Source of the DNA: Tubulanus polymorphus
Taxonomy: Eukaryota > Nemertea > Palaeonemertea > Tubulaniformes > Tubulanidae
DNA: 64,000 nucleotides
Reading direction: 5' to 3'
NCBI RefSeq assembly: GCF_964204645.1
Contig: NC_134027.1
Span: forward strand, 21,874,485 to 21,938,484
This document shows positions 27,201 to 36,763 of the stretch, in pieces. Below the pieces are notes generated by a model, which worked only from the letters and a program-made list of their open reading frames with translations, had not been told where the DNA came from and did no database searches. Position 1 is the first letter of the stretch. Each line of letters starts with the position of its first letter. The translations under genes and the position numbers were made by a program.

Positions 27201-30200
27201 CATCACGCCGTTCACGGCCGCTATGAGCGAAGGAGCTCGTAAAGCCAGCCGCAGTACGACCAGTATTTTCAGCGATGATGACGACTTCGACGACGAAGAC
27301 TTAGAAGCCGTCACTTGCTTATCAGGATTCTTCCCTCCTCAACCTCAACAAAGATCTAAAGGTACGTTTTGAAAAAAGACCCCGCACTTAACGGAACAAC
27401 AGGTGCTTTAAAAAACTGTTTCATTTTAAAACCTTTGGTTACCTTCAAATAAGATCGAAAATCGATTCTATACCCACAACCCTAGACCCGTAAGCAGGCC
27501 CTTCTAGTCTTAGACTACCTCGAAAGCTTTGAGTATTCGATATGCTACTCCATCAAAGATCTACTAAAGGTATGTATAAACATGACATGATAAATACCTA
27601 TGTACAACTGTATCTACTAACCATATTGGTACGTTGAATGTCCCATACGTATGTTAAATACCCCATTGGTTCATTGAATATCCAATCGATAGATGAGCAT
27701 ACGCATACGCAACAAGTTGAATGTCTCATTGGTACGTTGAATATATCATTGATATATTGAATGTCCCATTGGTACATTGAATACACCATTGGTATGTTGA
27801 AAATGCCATTGGTATGTTGAATGCGCTATTTGTATGTTGAATACACCATTTGTACATTGTACCGGTATACCCCATTGGTAAATTCAATACACCATCAGTA
27901 TGTTGAATACCTTGTACGTTGAAAAAACCTTTCGATTATGTGTTGACAATCATTTTGACTTGATTGATATACGCAGTTTTCAGGGCTGGGCTCTATTGTT
28001 AGCATAATTTCCAGCAGTAAAATTCTCAGGAGATTCACCCCTTAAAGTAAGCAAGTTTGAACGAAAGTATTTCATTTGAATACGTGTGTGGCATAACATA
28101 TTGCGGTGGTGGCAGAATTAGCCACCTGCAATTAAAATCTATATACAATGGGCAATATGTGAGTAGATCTGTAAGTGGATTCTAACTGAATAAGAGCCCT
28201 TCATGCAAATGGAGGTGACGATCGAAAAAAACAATTTGACGAATTAATGGATTAAAGTTAAAGGTTTCAAAGTGTCAAATGATTTCTGGAATCTAAAACG
28301 TGGTTGAAGCTAGGAATGAATCTGTAAATTCTGATAGAACTAAGACAGGTAAATGTAGAATGGAAATGTATACATATATGTATATATCATTGCCGTATGT
28401 ATGCAGCTGGTTGTGCAAACAATTCATCGTAGTGAAACAGTTCTTGTTGTCGCTGCTCGTGACAGAAAGTGCTGTTGCAGCTGGTATTCTAAAAAAACAG
28501 ATTATATGTCGCAATCAAAAAGAGAGAGAGGGAGAGCAACGAGCTAACTATGATCAAAACATATAAAAAGATGTTCGCGTGTAATTGCGCAAGTTTCGAC
28601 GACGATTTTGGTTTCGGTTTTTTAGGTATGTCACAATTGATATATACGGTATCTAGTAGAATAAGCATATAGGTCACCAATTTAACTAATTTACCCAGTA
28701 AACATAGATAGAGGTAAATAGATAGATAGCATTTCATTGGTAAACTATTTTTATCAAAGATACAGGCCTTGCTACTAATGTATAGAAGCTTCATCAAGAT
28801 TTTTTTAATTGCTTGGTTTATGGGGTAGACCTATCAAACATCATTTTGGAACCTCACATTTTTCAATTTTCTCATCATTTAAGCCAGGATTCTTATTTGG
28901 CAGTGAAGAAAGGAACCAAAGAAAAATTTTTGTCTCATTTTCTCAGAGCATTCGTTCCCATGGACAGGAATAAATGAGAAAAAAAAAATTATTTCCATTT
29001 GATTTAAATGATGAATTTCATCGGCGGTTCCTGTAAACCAAGCTATTTGAAAAAAGCCCCAGGTGAATGAAAGTACTACAGCAAAACCTCTCTACAGTGT
29101 ACACTTGGTTCCGGACAAGTAGTATAACAAGATAACAAGACGAGTAGTACTATATAGGTAAACTATTTATTTGACGCACAAGTTTTCGCTACTAATGTAT
29201 GGAAGCTCCACCTGATGATAGCTTCACCTGAAAGCTTGTGCGTCAAATAAATAGTTTACCTATGTTGTACTACTCGTCTTGTTATTTACTCTGCCTCTTT
29301 AGTATGAACATTTTGTCCGGTTTACACGGTTACTCTACGAATTTATACTGAAGAGGTGTTCACCGTAGAGAGGTAAAGTAATGGGGGTTCAAATTTGGTT
29401 TGTTCCTAGAAAAAAGCAGGGTCGCCACTTACCTGGATATGAAGGAAAAGTCAGGGAAATTTAATCACTTCCTGCAATTTGTTTAATAGATAACTCTATG
29501 ATTTACTACCTAAGACTTAGGCCCCTCTCCGATTGTGCTCTCCCGGAAGAGGAATTGTCTACTTTCTCTTTCTATTTCCAGCAGTTCTGCCAATTCGTCC
29601 ATCTCTGTGATGGCAGAACTGAACTATTACTACCTAGGAGAATATTCCATCTTTCGGAAAAGTTCAATCAAAAAGTTGACTACTTTAAGTTGATTATGTA
29701 ATTTTGACAATAGACTGTTCTATTACCCAAAGTCTAAAGTATATTTAGTTGTCAAAACCGCTTAATCCAGATCAGTTTAATAGCAATATTTATCTAATCC
29801 GAATGTTGTTTATATTCCACTTTAATGTGTGTAGAATGTAAAATAGGACGATTAATTTCATCGGTCTCAAATTATCCAGATTTAACCCTTTCAGTGCTGA
29901 CTGATTAATATCATTAAGTGTGGGAGATAATTTGAAAATTTTTGCTGCAATCTTTCATTAGAGATAAAAAGCTAGCAAACTCCATCACAGATTTATACAT
30001 CGCACTGAAAGGGTTAAGCAAGTTCTACTGTTCTCAGTGAACTATATTTAAGGAGTGTACCCATTACTTCTAATTTATTTGTAACGCGTGCGTTTATTAT
30101 CGAAGTCCGGATGAAAGTGACACGCAAAGTATATATGAGTAAGTAAAAAGAGTAACACACATCTGATACAACAGATGATCGTAGGAATGATCTACTGCTG

Positions 30201-33200
30201 GTCACAGATGTAATTTATGTCTGGGAAATGAATAATCTTCCCTTGCGTGTCTAGTCTCAATCAGAAAATCGCTTTGTCCTCTGTAAGGTAAGTTCGCATT
30301 TTCGCAGAAGATTCTCTTCGTACCGGTGCGTATAGGAGGCTAGGTTGATTATTATAACTTCAAACAGCTTAGGATCCGGTGACGTGCCGGTGTTTCAGTT
30401 AGATTTTACTCATAGTTATCGTTATGAATTTATTCCGAACAACCCAGTTTCACAGTTATGAGTTTAATTTGACTCTGCACCTAGTTCCACAGTTGTAGTT
30501 TCAATTTTACCCAGGATCGAGTTCCACTGTTAATCGGTTTAATTTGACTCTGCATACCCACATTTATAAAGAAGGTAAGTTTCAATTACAGTAGACTGTT
30601 TGCCCGGAGCTGATAACCCGCGCAAAATGTTTGAAATTTTTTTTAAATTCGTGCGGTAATGATCGATTCCCTGCTCTGAAATTTTCATCTCGGAGAGAAT
30701 TGGTCGGTACTGCGGAGTCTGGGGCAACATAGTATAGACCTCAGATATCTAGTTATCCGCCTTTTTAGCTGGTTGCTAAAACATCTGAAAACAGTAAGTT
30801 TGAATAGAGGCTTGAAAGAAGCTCCAAACAGAATACAGTAAAAACCATACATAAATTGGATTTCCATTAGTCCAATAAACACTTAAGTTACAGTTTATGG
30901 TCTGAATGTCTTGAAATGTATGAAATCCACTTTCTATGGTGGCAGAACTTGAAGTATGTGCAGGAGCGGATCCAAGGTTAACGGAAAGGGCTGTCCACAT
31001 ACACTATGATTTTTATAACCTCTTTAATGGTGAAAAACCTAATTGCCACTACAAAATTTTAAAATTCTTTCAGTTGCTCAAGCTTAATTTTGACTTTTCT
31101 TCCCAAAGTATTCAGTCTGGAATATTTGGGGATGGAATGAAGAAACCTCAACTTTTAGGGGGGTATCTGGACCCCACAGACACCCCACCCCTCTACCCCC
31201 TCCATCCCCCTCCACTGATGAGTTATCTCGTAGTCAGCGGCAACATGATGATTATACCACTACATTTTATAACAGGTAGCACTGCTATTCTAAATTACCA
31301 TTCAGACAGTTTTCTTTGCGTTCGTATTTTCAGGTGAACCGACTACCGACGGCACGACGATGGTAAACGACATCTCGAACGTGAGTCCGGGCGCGTACGC
31401 CGCGAACCCTCACGAGCATAAATCGCTATCTCCGGCGTATATGGAACGAATGTGCACCGATATCAACTATCTGCAGAAACATTACCAGAAATTACGTCAA
31501 AGACAGCGTCAAGCGCATGTCATCATCGCGAGTAAGTATATTGGAATCGGTGATAAGGTACCGTTTTCAACCCTCTTCCCTTCTAACTTTCGGGTAGATT
31601 TTTTGCCGAAGCCATTACAGTCGATGTGGATTTCATTTGATTTCGGATCTGGCACATCAACACTGCTGTAGGTTCAATTCGACTTCAGAATTAGTTCTAA
31701 TGTTGTTGGGGTAAATTTGACTGGAGACTCAGTCATATTTTGTGGTTAACCCTTAAACTAACCCTAGGGTTTAATTTGAAATCAGAGATTGAATAAATCT
31801 ACCCTAAGTCAACCAGAACCCAGGGGCTAGTTCCATAGTCAGGGCTTAGACTTAAGACCAGTCTTAGGCGTCTTAGTTCTATAGCCAATCTAACAACTTA
31901 AGACCAGTCTTAAGATTTAGACAACTTTTGGTCTTTAGTCTTGACTGTGGAACCAGCCCCTGATCCATAGTTCTTTGGTTAAGATTTGACTTGGAGATGA
32001 AACATTGGAAATGAACCAATTTCAACTCAAACTTTAAACCCTTTCAGTGCTGACTAATTATACCCTAAAGTGCTGGAAATAATTTGAAATCATTTGATGT
32101 ATCATTAGTTACTAATATTTCGACATCTTTAACAGCATTTGATTTTGACACTAAATGCACATCTGTTGAGCTTTATTTCCTAATCCAACTAAACTAATCA
32201 ATAAAAATCGAATCTTTTCTCATTTCGTTTTAATTTGTGGCAGACGATTTCGAAGCGGATCCGTTGTCGTCACTATTGGTTACTGCTAGATTGAGCGATA
32301 CAATTCAATATCGTGTCGTACCAAGAGTTAGTTTAATTCCCGGATAAATATCGAATCCGGCATCTAATCTTTCCATACTCGCATTCGATAAAAGTACATG
32401 TATTCATTTATGCTGGTGGTTATGTTTCTGATTTTGTTTGAATGTTTTTGTTTGAGTTCAATGACTTTACCCTTTCCGGCCATACAGTAGCTCCTCTAGA
32501 AAAGAAAACCCTCATTTCTGGCGTATATAGTCAAAATTCACCTGGATTTTCACTAGAAGTACCGGTAAGGCGCTACCAATGATCGGTGGTATTTCTGTAG
32601 ACTATTGCAATTTAAAACCGTAAATAGAAATTGATGATACAAGGAAAAGAAAGTGACACAAAACACCAGTCATGTTGAAAAACCTAGCTCAGGCCGGAAA
32701 GGGTTAAATCCATTGCTTAAGCAGTATATCGGATCAGAATGGTCATATGATAACGAGGTGTAGGTTGGCCTGTGACTTGTTGCAACTTGACTCTACAACT
32801 GCCAGCGATTAGCTGTCGACCAACGCGTAATTGTGACTGCTAGGGTTAGTTAACCCTAGCCCTGCATCTGCCGCAAAGAGTCGCAACAAGTCGTACATGT
32901 TTTACTTTCTGTGACGCTGTGCGACCGTCTCTTGCAGTTGCTACCAAAATTTGCTGCTCTTACGACTGACTGAGACTGGTCGCATACTATCGTTGACGAT
33001 CTATATGCTCATTCGCGACCAGTTGCATGTTGTGTTGCAAGAAATTGTGAGTTGACCACGCCCGCCTTGAGGAAAAGCCACTGTTGCTTTTTGAATTTTC
33101 ACCATATCAAATAACGTCGAATCAAAAATATGAGCCAATCTGCGTTTCGGATTGGACACACATGATTATCAATATGGCAGCAACGTCGAAACTTGGCCCA

Positions 33201-36143
33201 AGATTTTTATAGTTTTTTTACTTTCTTATCGGATTATAGAGGAAGCTTGTTATTAGGAAATATACTATGGACCTAGCATTACTGGTCTTGACATTTAAAA
33301 ACATCTACGTCTTGGAATTTATGGAAAAATTCTGATATCATTGAATACATATAATGTATACATCTATGAATATAACATATATATGCGCAATGTTCTATTA
33401 ATCAACCTGTATTTATGCATAGTATGATATATTACTCGATACGATTTGAAGGAATTAACTACAACTTAAACCGAGGGTCTAGTGGCTTAAATTATTGTAT
33501 GCATTTAATGTTAACCAGCATTAGATACCGCAGTGCAGGGAACTAGTAAGTGAAATATTGTTTAAGCCATATCATTTCAAAGTTGTCCGTATCCAGTTAT
33601 GGAATTGTGAGTTTAAACGTGACTTGAGAGTTGATTATCTAAGAAATGAAACAACTGTGGAACTGGACCCACTTCCACGTTTAAGTTTTGACTCAAGAGT
33701 GAATTCATCAACGATAACTCTTGACTTCGATCTTCACTCGGAGCCATTGAACTGGTATCATTTAAATTTGAACTGTTCACTGTTTATTAATTCTCATACG
33801 CCGTGATCACACGGATAAGATTTGGCCTGGATCAGGCCCGAGTCAAATTTGACCCTTGCCTACGTGACAATTAGAGACGTAAACTACTCACTACTAAACA
33901 ATGCCTCGACAAAGCGAAGTGAGTCACTTCTGGAACCAGTTGCAATTCACATGCGATAATGTGACCAGTGCTAAAATTTGACTCGGGCCTTGTCCGTTGT
34001 TTTTGGGCAGACTAAATTTCGCCCGGGCCTAAAACGCCAGTGTGATCACGGCTGTATTGTTGCGATGAGTATCTAATCACTGGATAACATCAAACCACTT
34101 GCGGTCCGAGAACTGGATCATGTATATATTTCAAATACTTCAACAACATATGATTTCAACTAATCAAATTTTTGTTTCATTAATATTCTTAACAGGAAGT
34201 CATCGTTCTGGTAATCTGCACTGAGAATTTATTTTATAGCATATTTTTGAAACTGCGCACACCCGGTCACATTAAATTTCTCATAGCGGTTATTCAAACG
34301 AACACTCGTGGACCTGGATTTTTCTAATGTAGATCATCGCACATATAGATTATTATTTATGATACTTTTTTTGGTAAACAGCATTTGTTACGCTTCAAAG
34401 ATTTAACTTCCATGTTGGCACAATATACTGAACCCTAGGGGCCAATTTTATAGACCAGTTTCAACCTTAACTCTGGTGAGTTTTTTACAGACCAGTTTAG
34501 CCCACCGAGATTAAGTCAGGTTAGATATATAAGATTGGTCCCTGGTCAGTGTTTTTTTTTTTTAATGTAGATTGGTTTATTCCACATAACAACTTCGAGG
34601 TTAAGAACACTAATGGATTAGAATTAGTTTTGAATGTTTCTTTTACAAATATAGCCAAACGCTTTAAAGTTACTCATTTTAGATCATTTTAAGGGAAATG
34701 TAAGCCTTCATTGGCTTGAATTTATTCATGCACTTGAATTTTTCAGTCACTTGGATTCTATACCCGGCTATCATTAAATTTGACTGTCGTTCTAAGTTAC
34801 TTTATTTCATTCTTTCAGATGCACAAGCCCGTCATGCAGCCAGAAATCAGGCACAAGCGAAGCCAAAACTTGCCGCGGCTATACCACCTATAGAAAGTCC
34901 GGTGGCCGTAAATCATTTATTCATTCCGAAAAAAGGCATGGGAAACAAGAACCGTAAAATCACCGAAGCTCCGCGCATCGCTCCGATGTTCCCGCACAGC
35001 AGCCTGATTACGACGCAATTACACTACCGTCCTCCATCGGCGGGAAAAAAGAAAAAACACGAACGCAAGCTGAGTTCGTCGTCGTTCGATAGCGTCAGTA
35101 GTAACATCACGCGCGGCTCGTCGGTGACCAGCGACGGTCCGTGTTCAACAACAAGCAGCGATCGCCGCGGCAGCAACGCCTCGTCGACGTGTACGTTAGA
35201 CTCGCAGCAGACGGAAACGGAAATTCGACCAGCGGATGGCGAATGCATCGAGGAAGAGATTAAGGAGGGCGTTAGCGTTGATAACGAGGGTGCACACTTC
35301 GACGTAGATGGCGTTGGCGCCGCAAACGAGGGTACCGAGGATGTTAGCGTCGACGTAGATGGCGCTGGCGTGGACAAAAGCGCTAAAAACCCCGATATCG
35401 GCGACTATTCGAAAACTAAGTCCGACGAGACGAGCTGCGAAAACGCGCCAGACGATAGCTTCGGCGATAACAATGATATTGCATACAGCTGCGGAGAATT
35501 AAGCGACAGCACGATACATAGCGAGCACAGCGACGCCAGCGAGAATAGCGTTTTCAAAGAAAAACTGTTTAAAGAATGGAAAAATCACGAAAGCAAACTA
35601 TCGTCGGACTTGGTTTTATTTGAGTCGCGTAGTAATAGCGTCGACTGCGGCAGTCCGACTCGAGATGCCGCCGACGATGGCATGTCGCGTCCCACGCTGC
35701 TCGAATTGTCGCGACGTAAAAGCTACCCGGATAAAGGCCCGCTGGCCATGACGAGTCGCTACGGCAACGAGGATCTATCGGCGACCGGGCGCGACACGGA
35801 CAGTCACGACTCTACGGCGGCATACGTCACGAAGTTGACGTATAAATCTCAGAAAACAGCTCAGTTGGAGAAGGCGCCGATCGCGTCGCCATCAGAAAGT
35901 CCGAATAAAACGTTCAATCCGTTTCCGTTCAGGCATTTAAGCGAAAGTCGCGCGAAAAACGGAATCAAGCTCGGGTTGTATCGCGCGAACGCCGCGCAAC
36001 AATCGGCCGTCGACGAAACGAACGGTCGACAACAACGACAATCATCGGTGAAACAGATCAATCGTTCGCATATAAACGCGTGTTTACATCGTCAGTACAT
36101 GGCCGAAATCAGGGAAACCGGGCGGAAAAATTCCAACCGATAG
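6296..36143 (+). CDS. TBC1D30: TBC1 domain family member 30 (Rab GTPase-activating protein), 5'-truncated by the window
   Basis: Nine exons splice in one frame: 6296-6423, 18557-18682, 22624-22809, 24697-24862, 25563-25734, 26520-26625, 27133-27361, 31334-31531 and 34819-36143. All have AG acceptors and GT donors, and the phases match (0, 0, 0, 1, 2, 0, 1, 1 after each exon). The protein follows vertebrate TBC1D30 from the stretch just before the TBC domain (IDTRIKFSIEP) through the whole domain and into the tail, where AVNHLFIPKK matches a conserved tail block. Catalytic motifs are present: an IxxDxxR arginine finger split over exons 2 and 3 (IVKDLHR) and the YCQ glutamine finger in exon 3. 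The family stimulates GTP hydrolysis by Rab GTPases, and TBC1D30 acts on RAB8A and restrains primary cilium formation. The first exon enters in phase 1, so upstream exons (N-terminal coiled coil in vertebrates) lie before the window. About 877 residues are covered here. Confidence 0.95.
6439..6725. mobile_element. TTAA-flanked piggyBac-like MITE, copy 3
   Basis: TTAA at 6439-6442 and 6722-6725, 279 bp between, termini CCCTTTCCGTGC and GCACTGAAAGGG. It starts 16 bp after the donor of the first TBC1D30 exon, so it sits at the very edge of the intron. The palindrome ACACCGCACTGCGGTGT is intact near the right end. Confidence 0.75.
7005..7256 (+). mobile_element. GCCGYGATCACA MITE family, copy 4
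   Basis: Contains CGATTTGGCCCGCACC, ACAATGCTCAAACAAAGCGA and CATTTGGCACCCGTGTGAAC. Both extreme ends are eroded. Confidence 0.6.
8606..8712 (+). mobile_element. GCCGYGATCACA MITE family, partial copy 5
   Basis: Left end AGCCGTGATCGTACAAGCG followed by TTTGGCCTGTGCCAAATTAG; the rest is lost or rearranged. Confidence 0.4.
8934..9153 (+). mobile_element. GCCGYGATCACA MITE family, copy 6
   Basis: Both ends are clear: AGCCGCGATCACAGGG on the left and CGATCGCGGCT on the right. An inner deletion removes the AACAATGC block. Confidence 0.65.
9172..9285 (-). mobile_element. GCCGYGATCACA MITE family, partial inverted copy 7
   Basis: An inverted left half (GCATGTGAACGCGCTCTC, then GGGCCAAATCGTCTCC) lying 20 bp from copy 6 in opposite orientation. 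Confidence 0.5.
9985..10380. repeat. Tandem array, alternating 48- and 60-bp units
   Basis: About seven units of GATAATTCATGTTTCGAG + TTCTGATGGGTTCTATTTCG + GGATGTCTTT. The longer units carry a 12-bp insert (AATAAAGTTTTG). Both lengths are multiples of 12. Confidence 0.75.
11175..11490 (-). mobile_element. GCCGYGATCACA MITE family, copy 8
   Basis: Inverted copy with GGTGCCAAATGGGCGC and GTGTGAACGCACTCTCTAAT; termini diverged. Confidence 0.6.
11762..11836 (+). repeat. tRNA-derived SINE head (degraded)
   Basis: GAGCGCAGTTGGTAAGACCG is a good tRNA A-box region. The expected B box is only GTTAAAACC. No complete tRNA fold. Confidence 0.4.
11942..12593 (+). mobile_element. GCCGYGATCACA MITE copy 9, split by another repeat
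   Basis: The left part (AGCCGCGATTGCAGGG...GCGTTCACATG, to about 12022) and the right part (GATACTAAACAATGC...GATGGCGGCT, about 12368-12593) are consecutive in intact copies. Here they are separated by about 340 bp of a different dispersed repeat. Confidence 0.6.
12024..12365 (-). repeat. Dispersed repeat R, nested in a MITE
   Basis: Its reverse complement matches sequence upstream of both patatin genes (about 50010-50235 and 59580-59840). Shared blocks are GAACCGGAACCGAA, TATGTACTTCGATTT, GCCGATCACA and TAACAGGGA. No open frame. Confidence 0.6.
13402..13710 (+). mobile_element. GCCGYGATCACA MITE family, copy 10
   Basis: Diverged full-length copy starting TGCCGTGATTTATCGG, with TACTAGACAATGCC and a GCCAAAAACGCTTGTGTG right portion. 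Confidence 0.55.
14165..14780. repeat. Tandem array of ~20 units, 31-bp period
   Basis: Unit core GCGGTTCTGTTTGAAACC followed by a variable RRTAYRTYCTGCTG part. Because 31 is not a multiple of 3, the minus strand reads a 93-bp super-period in all frames without stops. This creates spurious open frames. Confidence 0.8.
16985..17340. repeat. Dispersed GACTGCCAGCAA repeat, copy 1
   Basis: Many degenerate GCGACTGCCAGCAACT units in tandem. The right end has CACCCGCCTTAAAACGG, which matches in inverse the ends of the copy at 32755. Confidence 0.4.
17880..18125. repeat. Degenerate tandem array (TGAACCCTCYAGATATCTCA)
   Basis: Five to six loose units around TGAACCC and AGATATCTCA, directly abutting a GCCGYGATCACA MITE copy. 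Confidence 0.5.
18129..18438 (-). mobile_element. GCCGYGATCACA MITE family, copy 11
   Basis: Inverted copy with CATGGGTGCCAAATGGGCCC and GGGCCAAATCATCTGGGTGT. It ends about 120 bp before a TBC1D30 exon. Confidence 0.6.
20281..20368. repeat. Two-copy tandem duplication
   Basis: CAACTGGAAGTAAAGCCTAA and AACAGCAAGAATAAAC recur about 46 bp later with small changes. Confidence 0.6.
21120..21300. repeat. Dispersed GACTGCCAGCAA repeat, fragment
   Basis: Contains GTGACTGCTGG, GTTGCAACTAGTCG and ACGACTGCTAGCAACGCG. Confidence 0.3.
21521..21845 (-). mobile_element. 3' end of a CR1/L2-like non-LTR retrotransposon
   Basis: The minus strand encodes a reverse-transcriptase C-terminal signature (RSFQ, DPTLWNSLDANIRN, FKQRVKHLLF), then a 3' UTR ending in an ATT-repeat tail (21521-21546). 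5'-truncated, as usual for LINEs. Confidence 0.6.
22624..22809 (+). CDS. TBC1D30: TBC1D30 exon carrying the TBC catalytic fingers
   Basis: This 62-codon exon, in phase 0 at both ends, starts with DLHRTG, which completes the IxxDxxR arginine-finger motif begun at the end of the previous exon (18682). It also holds VGYCQGFNMLAAL with the YxQ glutamine finger. Both fingers are intact, so GAP activity is expected. The acceptor follows a T-rich tract and the donor is AAG|gtagaa. Confidence 0.93.
23339..23632 (+). pseudogene. Unassigned CpG-rich coding-like segment in a TBC1D30 intron
   Basis: Following ttgacag, one + frame reads FYRGFISFDYEDGRPENYCC and on through a Cys- and charge-rich stretch (CRCAGYVPES) to TAG at 23504-23506. 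It continues in the same frame as CRSDDYWMEDDDDEHFDSSE to TAG at 23630-23632. Base composition is strikingly more CpG-rich than the intron around it, and the amino acids look like a real protein. The second half is also preceded by a possible acceptor (ctactgatttag). It could be a decayed gene or retrocopy fragment, or cassette exons of TBC1D30 or a nested gene. I do not recognise the family. No start codon is visible. Confidence 0.4.
24263..24582. mobile_element. Fold-back/SINE-like element with tRNA-like ends, copy 1
   Basis: The left end reads inward as the inverse of a B-box region (GGCAGGGATTTAATGGCATC), and the right end carries GATGCCATCGGGTTTGAATC. The interior has TTCTGATTGGCTATTAATGA, shared with the other copies. 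Confidence 0.5.
24915..25082 (+). mobile_element. Fold-back/SINE-like element, partial copy 2
   Basis: One end (TGGGGTTCGAACCTGTTGGC) plus the interior TTAGCCAATCAGAAATCAAG and CCCAGGTTATTCG. A poly(C) run lies at about 24980-24992. Confidence 0.4.
27590..27930. repeat. Tandem array, ~20-bp units
   Basis: About 16 degenerate units of CCCATTGGTACRTTGAATAY, in a TBC1D30 intron just after the exon ending at 27361. Confidence 0.7.
29131..29286. mobile_element. Fold-back element with a hammerhead-like motif
   Basis: Near-perfect arms of about 55 nt (29131-29190 and 29228-29286) share AACAAGACGAGTAGTAC and ACTATTTATTTGACGCACAA. CTGATGA at 29212-29218 and GAAA at 29230-29233, followed by GCTTGTGCGTC, resemble a hammerhead core. 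A related decayed piece lies at about 28770-28797. Confidence 0.5.
29882..30017. mobile_element. TTAA-flanked piggyBac-like MITE, internally deleted copy 4
   Basis: TTAA at both ends, termini CCCTTTCAGTGC and GCACTGAAAGGG, only 128 bp inside. The central part with most palindromes is missing. Confidence 0.7.
32033..32136. mobile_element. TTAA MITE fragment (left end only)
   Basis: Left part of the same family (CCCTTTCAGTGCTGACTAAT) without a matching right end. Confidence 0.5.
32244..32347 (+). CDS. TBC1D30: Candidate alternative last exon of TBC1D30
   Basis: Within the last intron, a T-rich tract and CAG (32241-32243) precede a frame that is open for 34 codons when entered in the phase 1 left by the exon ending at 31531. 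It reads DFEADPLSSLL, then ends VSLIPG with TAA at 32345-32347. The composition looks protein-like and differs from the AT-rich flanks. It would give an isoform lacking the 441-residue tail. No strong phase-1 donor lies inside it, so a terminal exon fits better than a cassette. I do not recognise it from vertebrate TBC1D30. Confidence 0.4.
32466..32707. mobile_element. Second TTAA-type MITE family
   Basis: Termini CCCTTTCCGGCC (32470) and GGCCGGAAAGGG (ending 32703), with TTTA on the left and TTAA on the right. It shares only the CCCTTTC tip with the family above; the interior is unrelated. Confidence 0.55.
32755..33078. repeat. Dispersed GACTGCCAGCAA repeat, copy 2 with inverted ends
   Basis: Left GAGGTGTAGGTTGGCC and right CCACGCCCGCCTTG are roughly inverted. 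The inside holds repeated GCAACT/CTGCCAGCG units. Confidence 0.4.
33799..34053 (+). mobile_element. GCCGYGATCACA MITE family, copy 12
   Basis: Both termini are intact (GCCGTGATCACACGG and GTGTGATCACGGC), with the family core AACAATGCC...CCAGTTGCAATTCAC. Confidence 0.65.
34819..36143 (+). CDS. TBC1D30: TBC1D30 large terminal coding exon
   Basis: The final exon carries 441 codons plus the stop TAG at 36141-36143. Its acceptor is tctttcag|ATGCAC, entered in phase 1, so the upstream part of the open frame back to 34716 is intron, not an alternative start. It begins with an Ala/Gln/Lys-rich stretch and the conserved AVNHLFIPKKG block, then becomes a disordered Ser/Asp/Glu-rich tail. The tail contains an imperfect internal repeat of Val-Asp-Gly units (about 35265-35375) and basic phospho-site-like motifs such as RRKSYP. 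Codon use is far more GC-rich than the surrounding introns. The function of the tail is not evident beyond family resemblance. Confidence 0.9.
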
Positions 36144-36344
36144 CCAGAGGTGCCTCTATCTGAAAAAACATCTCATAACGTCTCTCCAAAACGTCTCCAC
36201 GGTGAATAATTCGACTCGGTTACTAAGATGATTGAAAGAAATGATTTTAACTTCTAACGGATCAGTTCTACAGTTGCGACTAGACCGATGACGAGACTGT
36301 GTTCGCTCTATTTTCGTCCTAAAAACAGCGGTGGTCTTAGGAAT

Positions 36345-36500
36345 CCGCGTCGTCCCTCAGCACGGATTGAAACCCGATGGCTTCGCGAGACTGCTACAGC
36401 ACAAAAGCCGACCTGATTATGTACTTGCACACCTTATCCGTGATGTCATTATTAGCCAATCACAAATAACGTTTCATTTAATCCCGGGTTATTTTATATA
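36345..36500 (+). mobile_element. Fold-back/SINE-like element, partial copy 3
   Basis: GCACGGATTGAAACCCGATG end, then TTATTAGCCAATCACAAATA and CCCGGGTTATTTT. It lies about 200 bp after the TBC1D30 stop, so it may be in the 3' UTR. Confidence 0.4.
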
Positions 36501-36548
36501 TAGCTTTTAATGTGTGTAAGTACATGTGCACTCGGGCTAATCAGGCAT

Positions 36549-36763
36549 GGCGAACATCGGTTTTCATTGTTAGTCAAATAGTGATCGAAGCTAATTATTA
36601 AACACTATAGTCGTACCGCATTTCACTGTATCGGCCATCTTGGATCACAGCGACGGAGCTCGATCGCGTGGTTCCGGACTTAAGTCCCAACTACCGGTAA
36701 CTGACGTTAGGCTTCACCAAAGTTCGCAAATAGTCGACTAACTCGGATAACCGAAGCTCGCCC
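36549..36763. mobile_element. GGCGAACWTCGGTT MITE, copy 1
   Basis: Ends GGCGAACATCGGTTTTC and the inverse of GGCGAGCTTCGGTTATC. The interior shares GGCCATCTTGGATCAC-type sequence with the copy at 55799. Confidence 0.55.

Noticed and set aside
34716-34818. Upstream ATG extending the TBC1D30 last exon
   Set aside because: The strong acceptor at 34816-34818 and phase match with the exon ending at 31531 show this stretch is intron.
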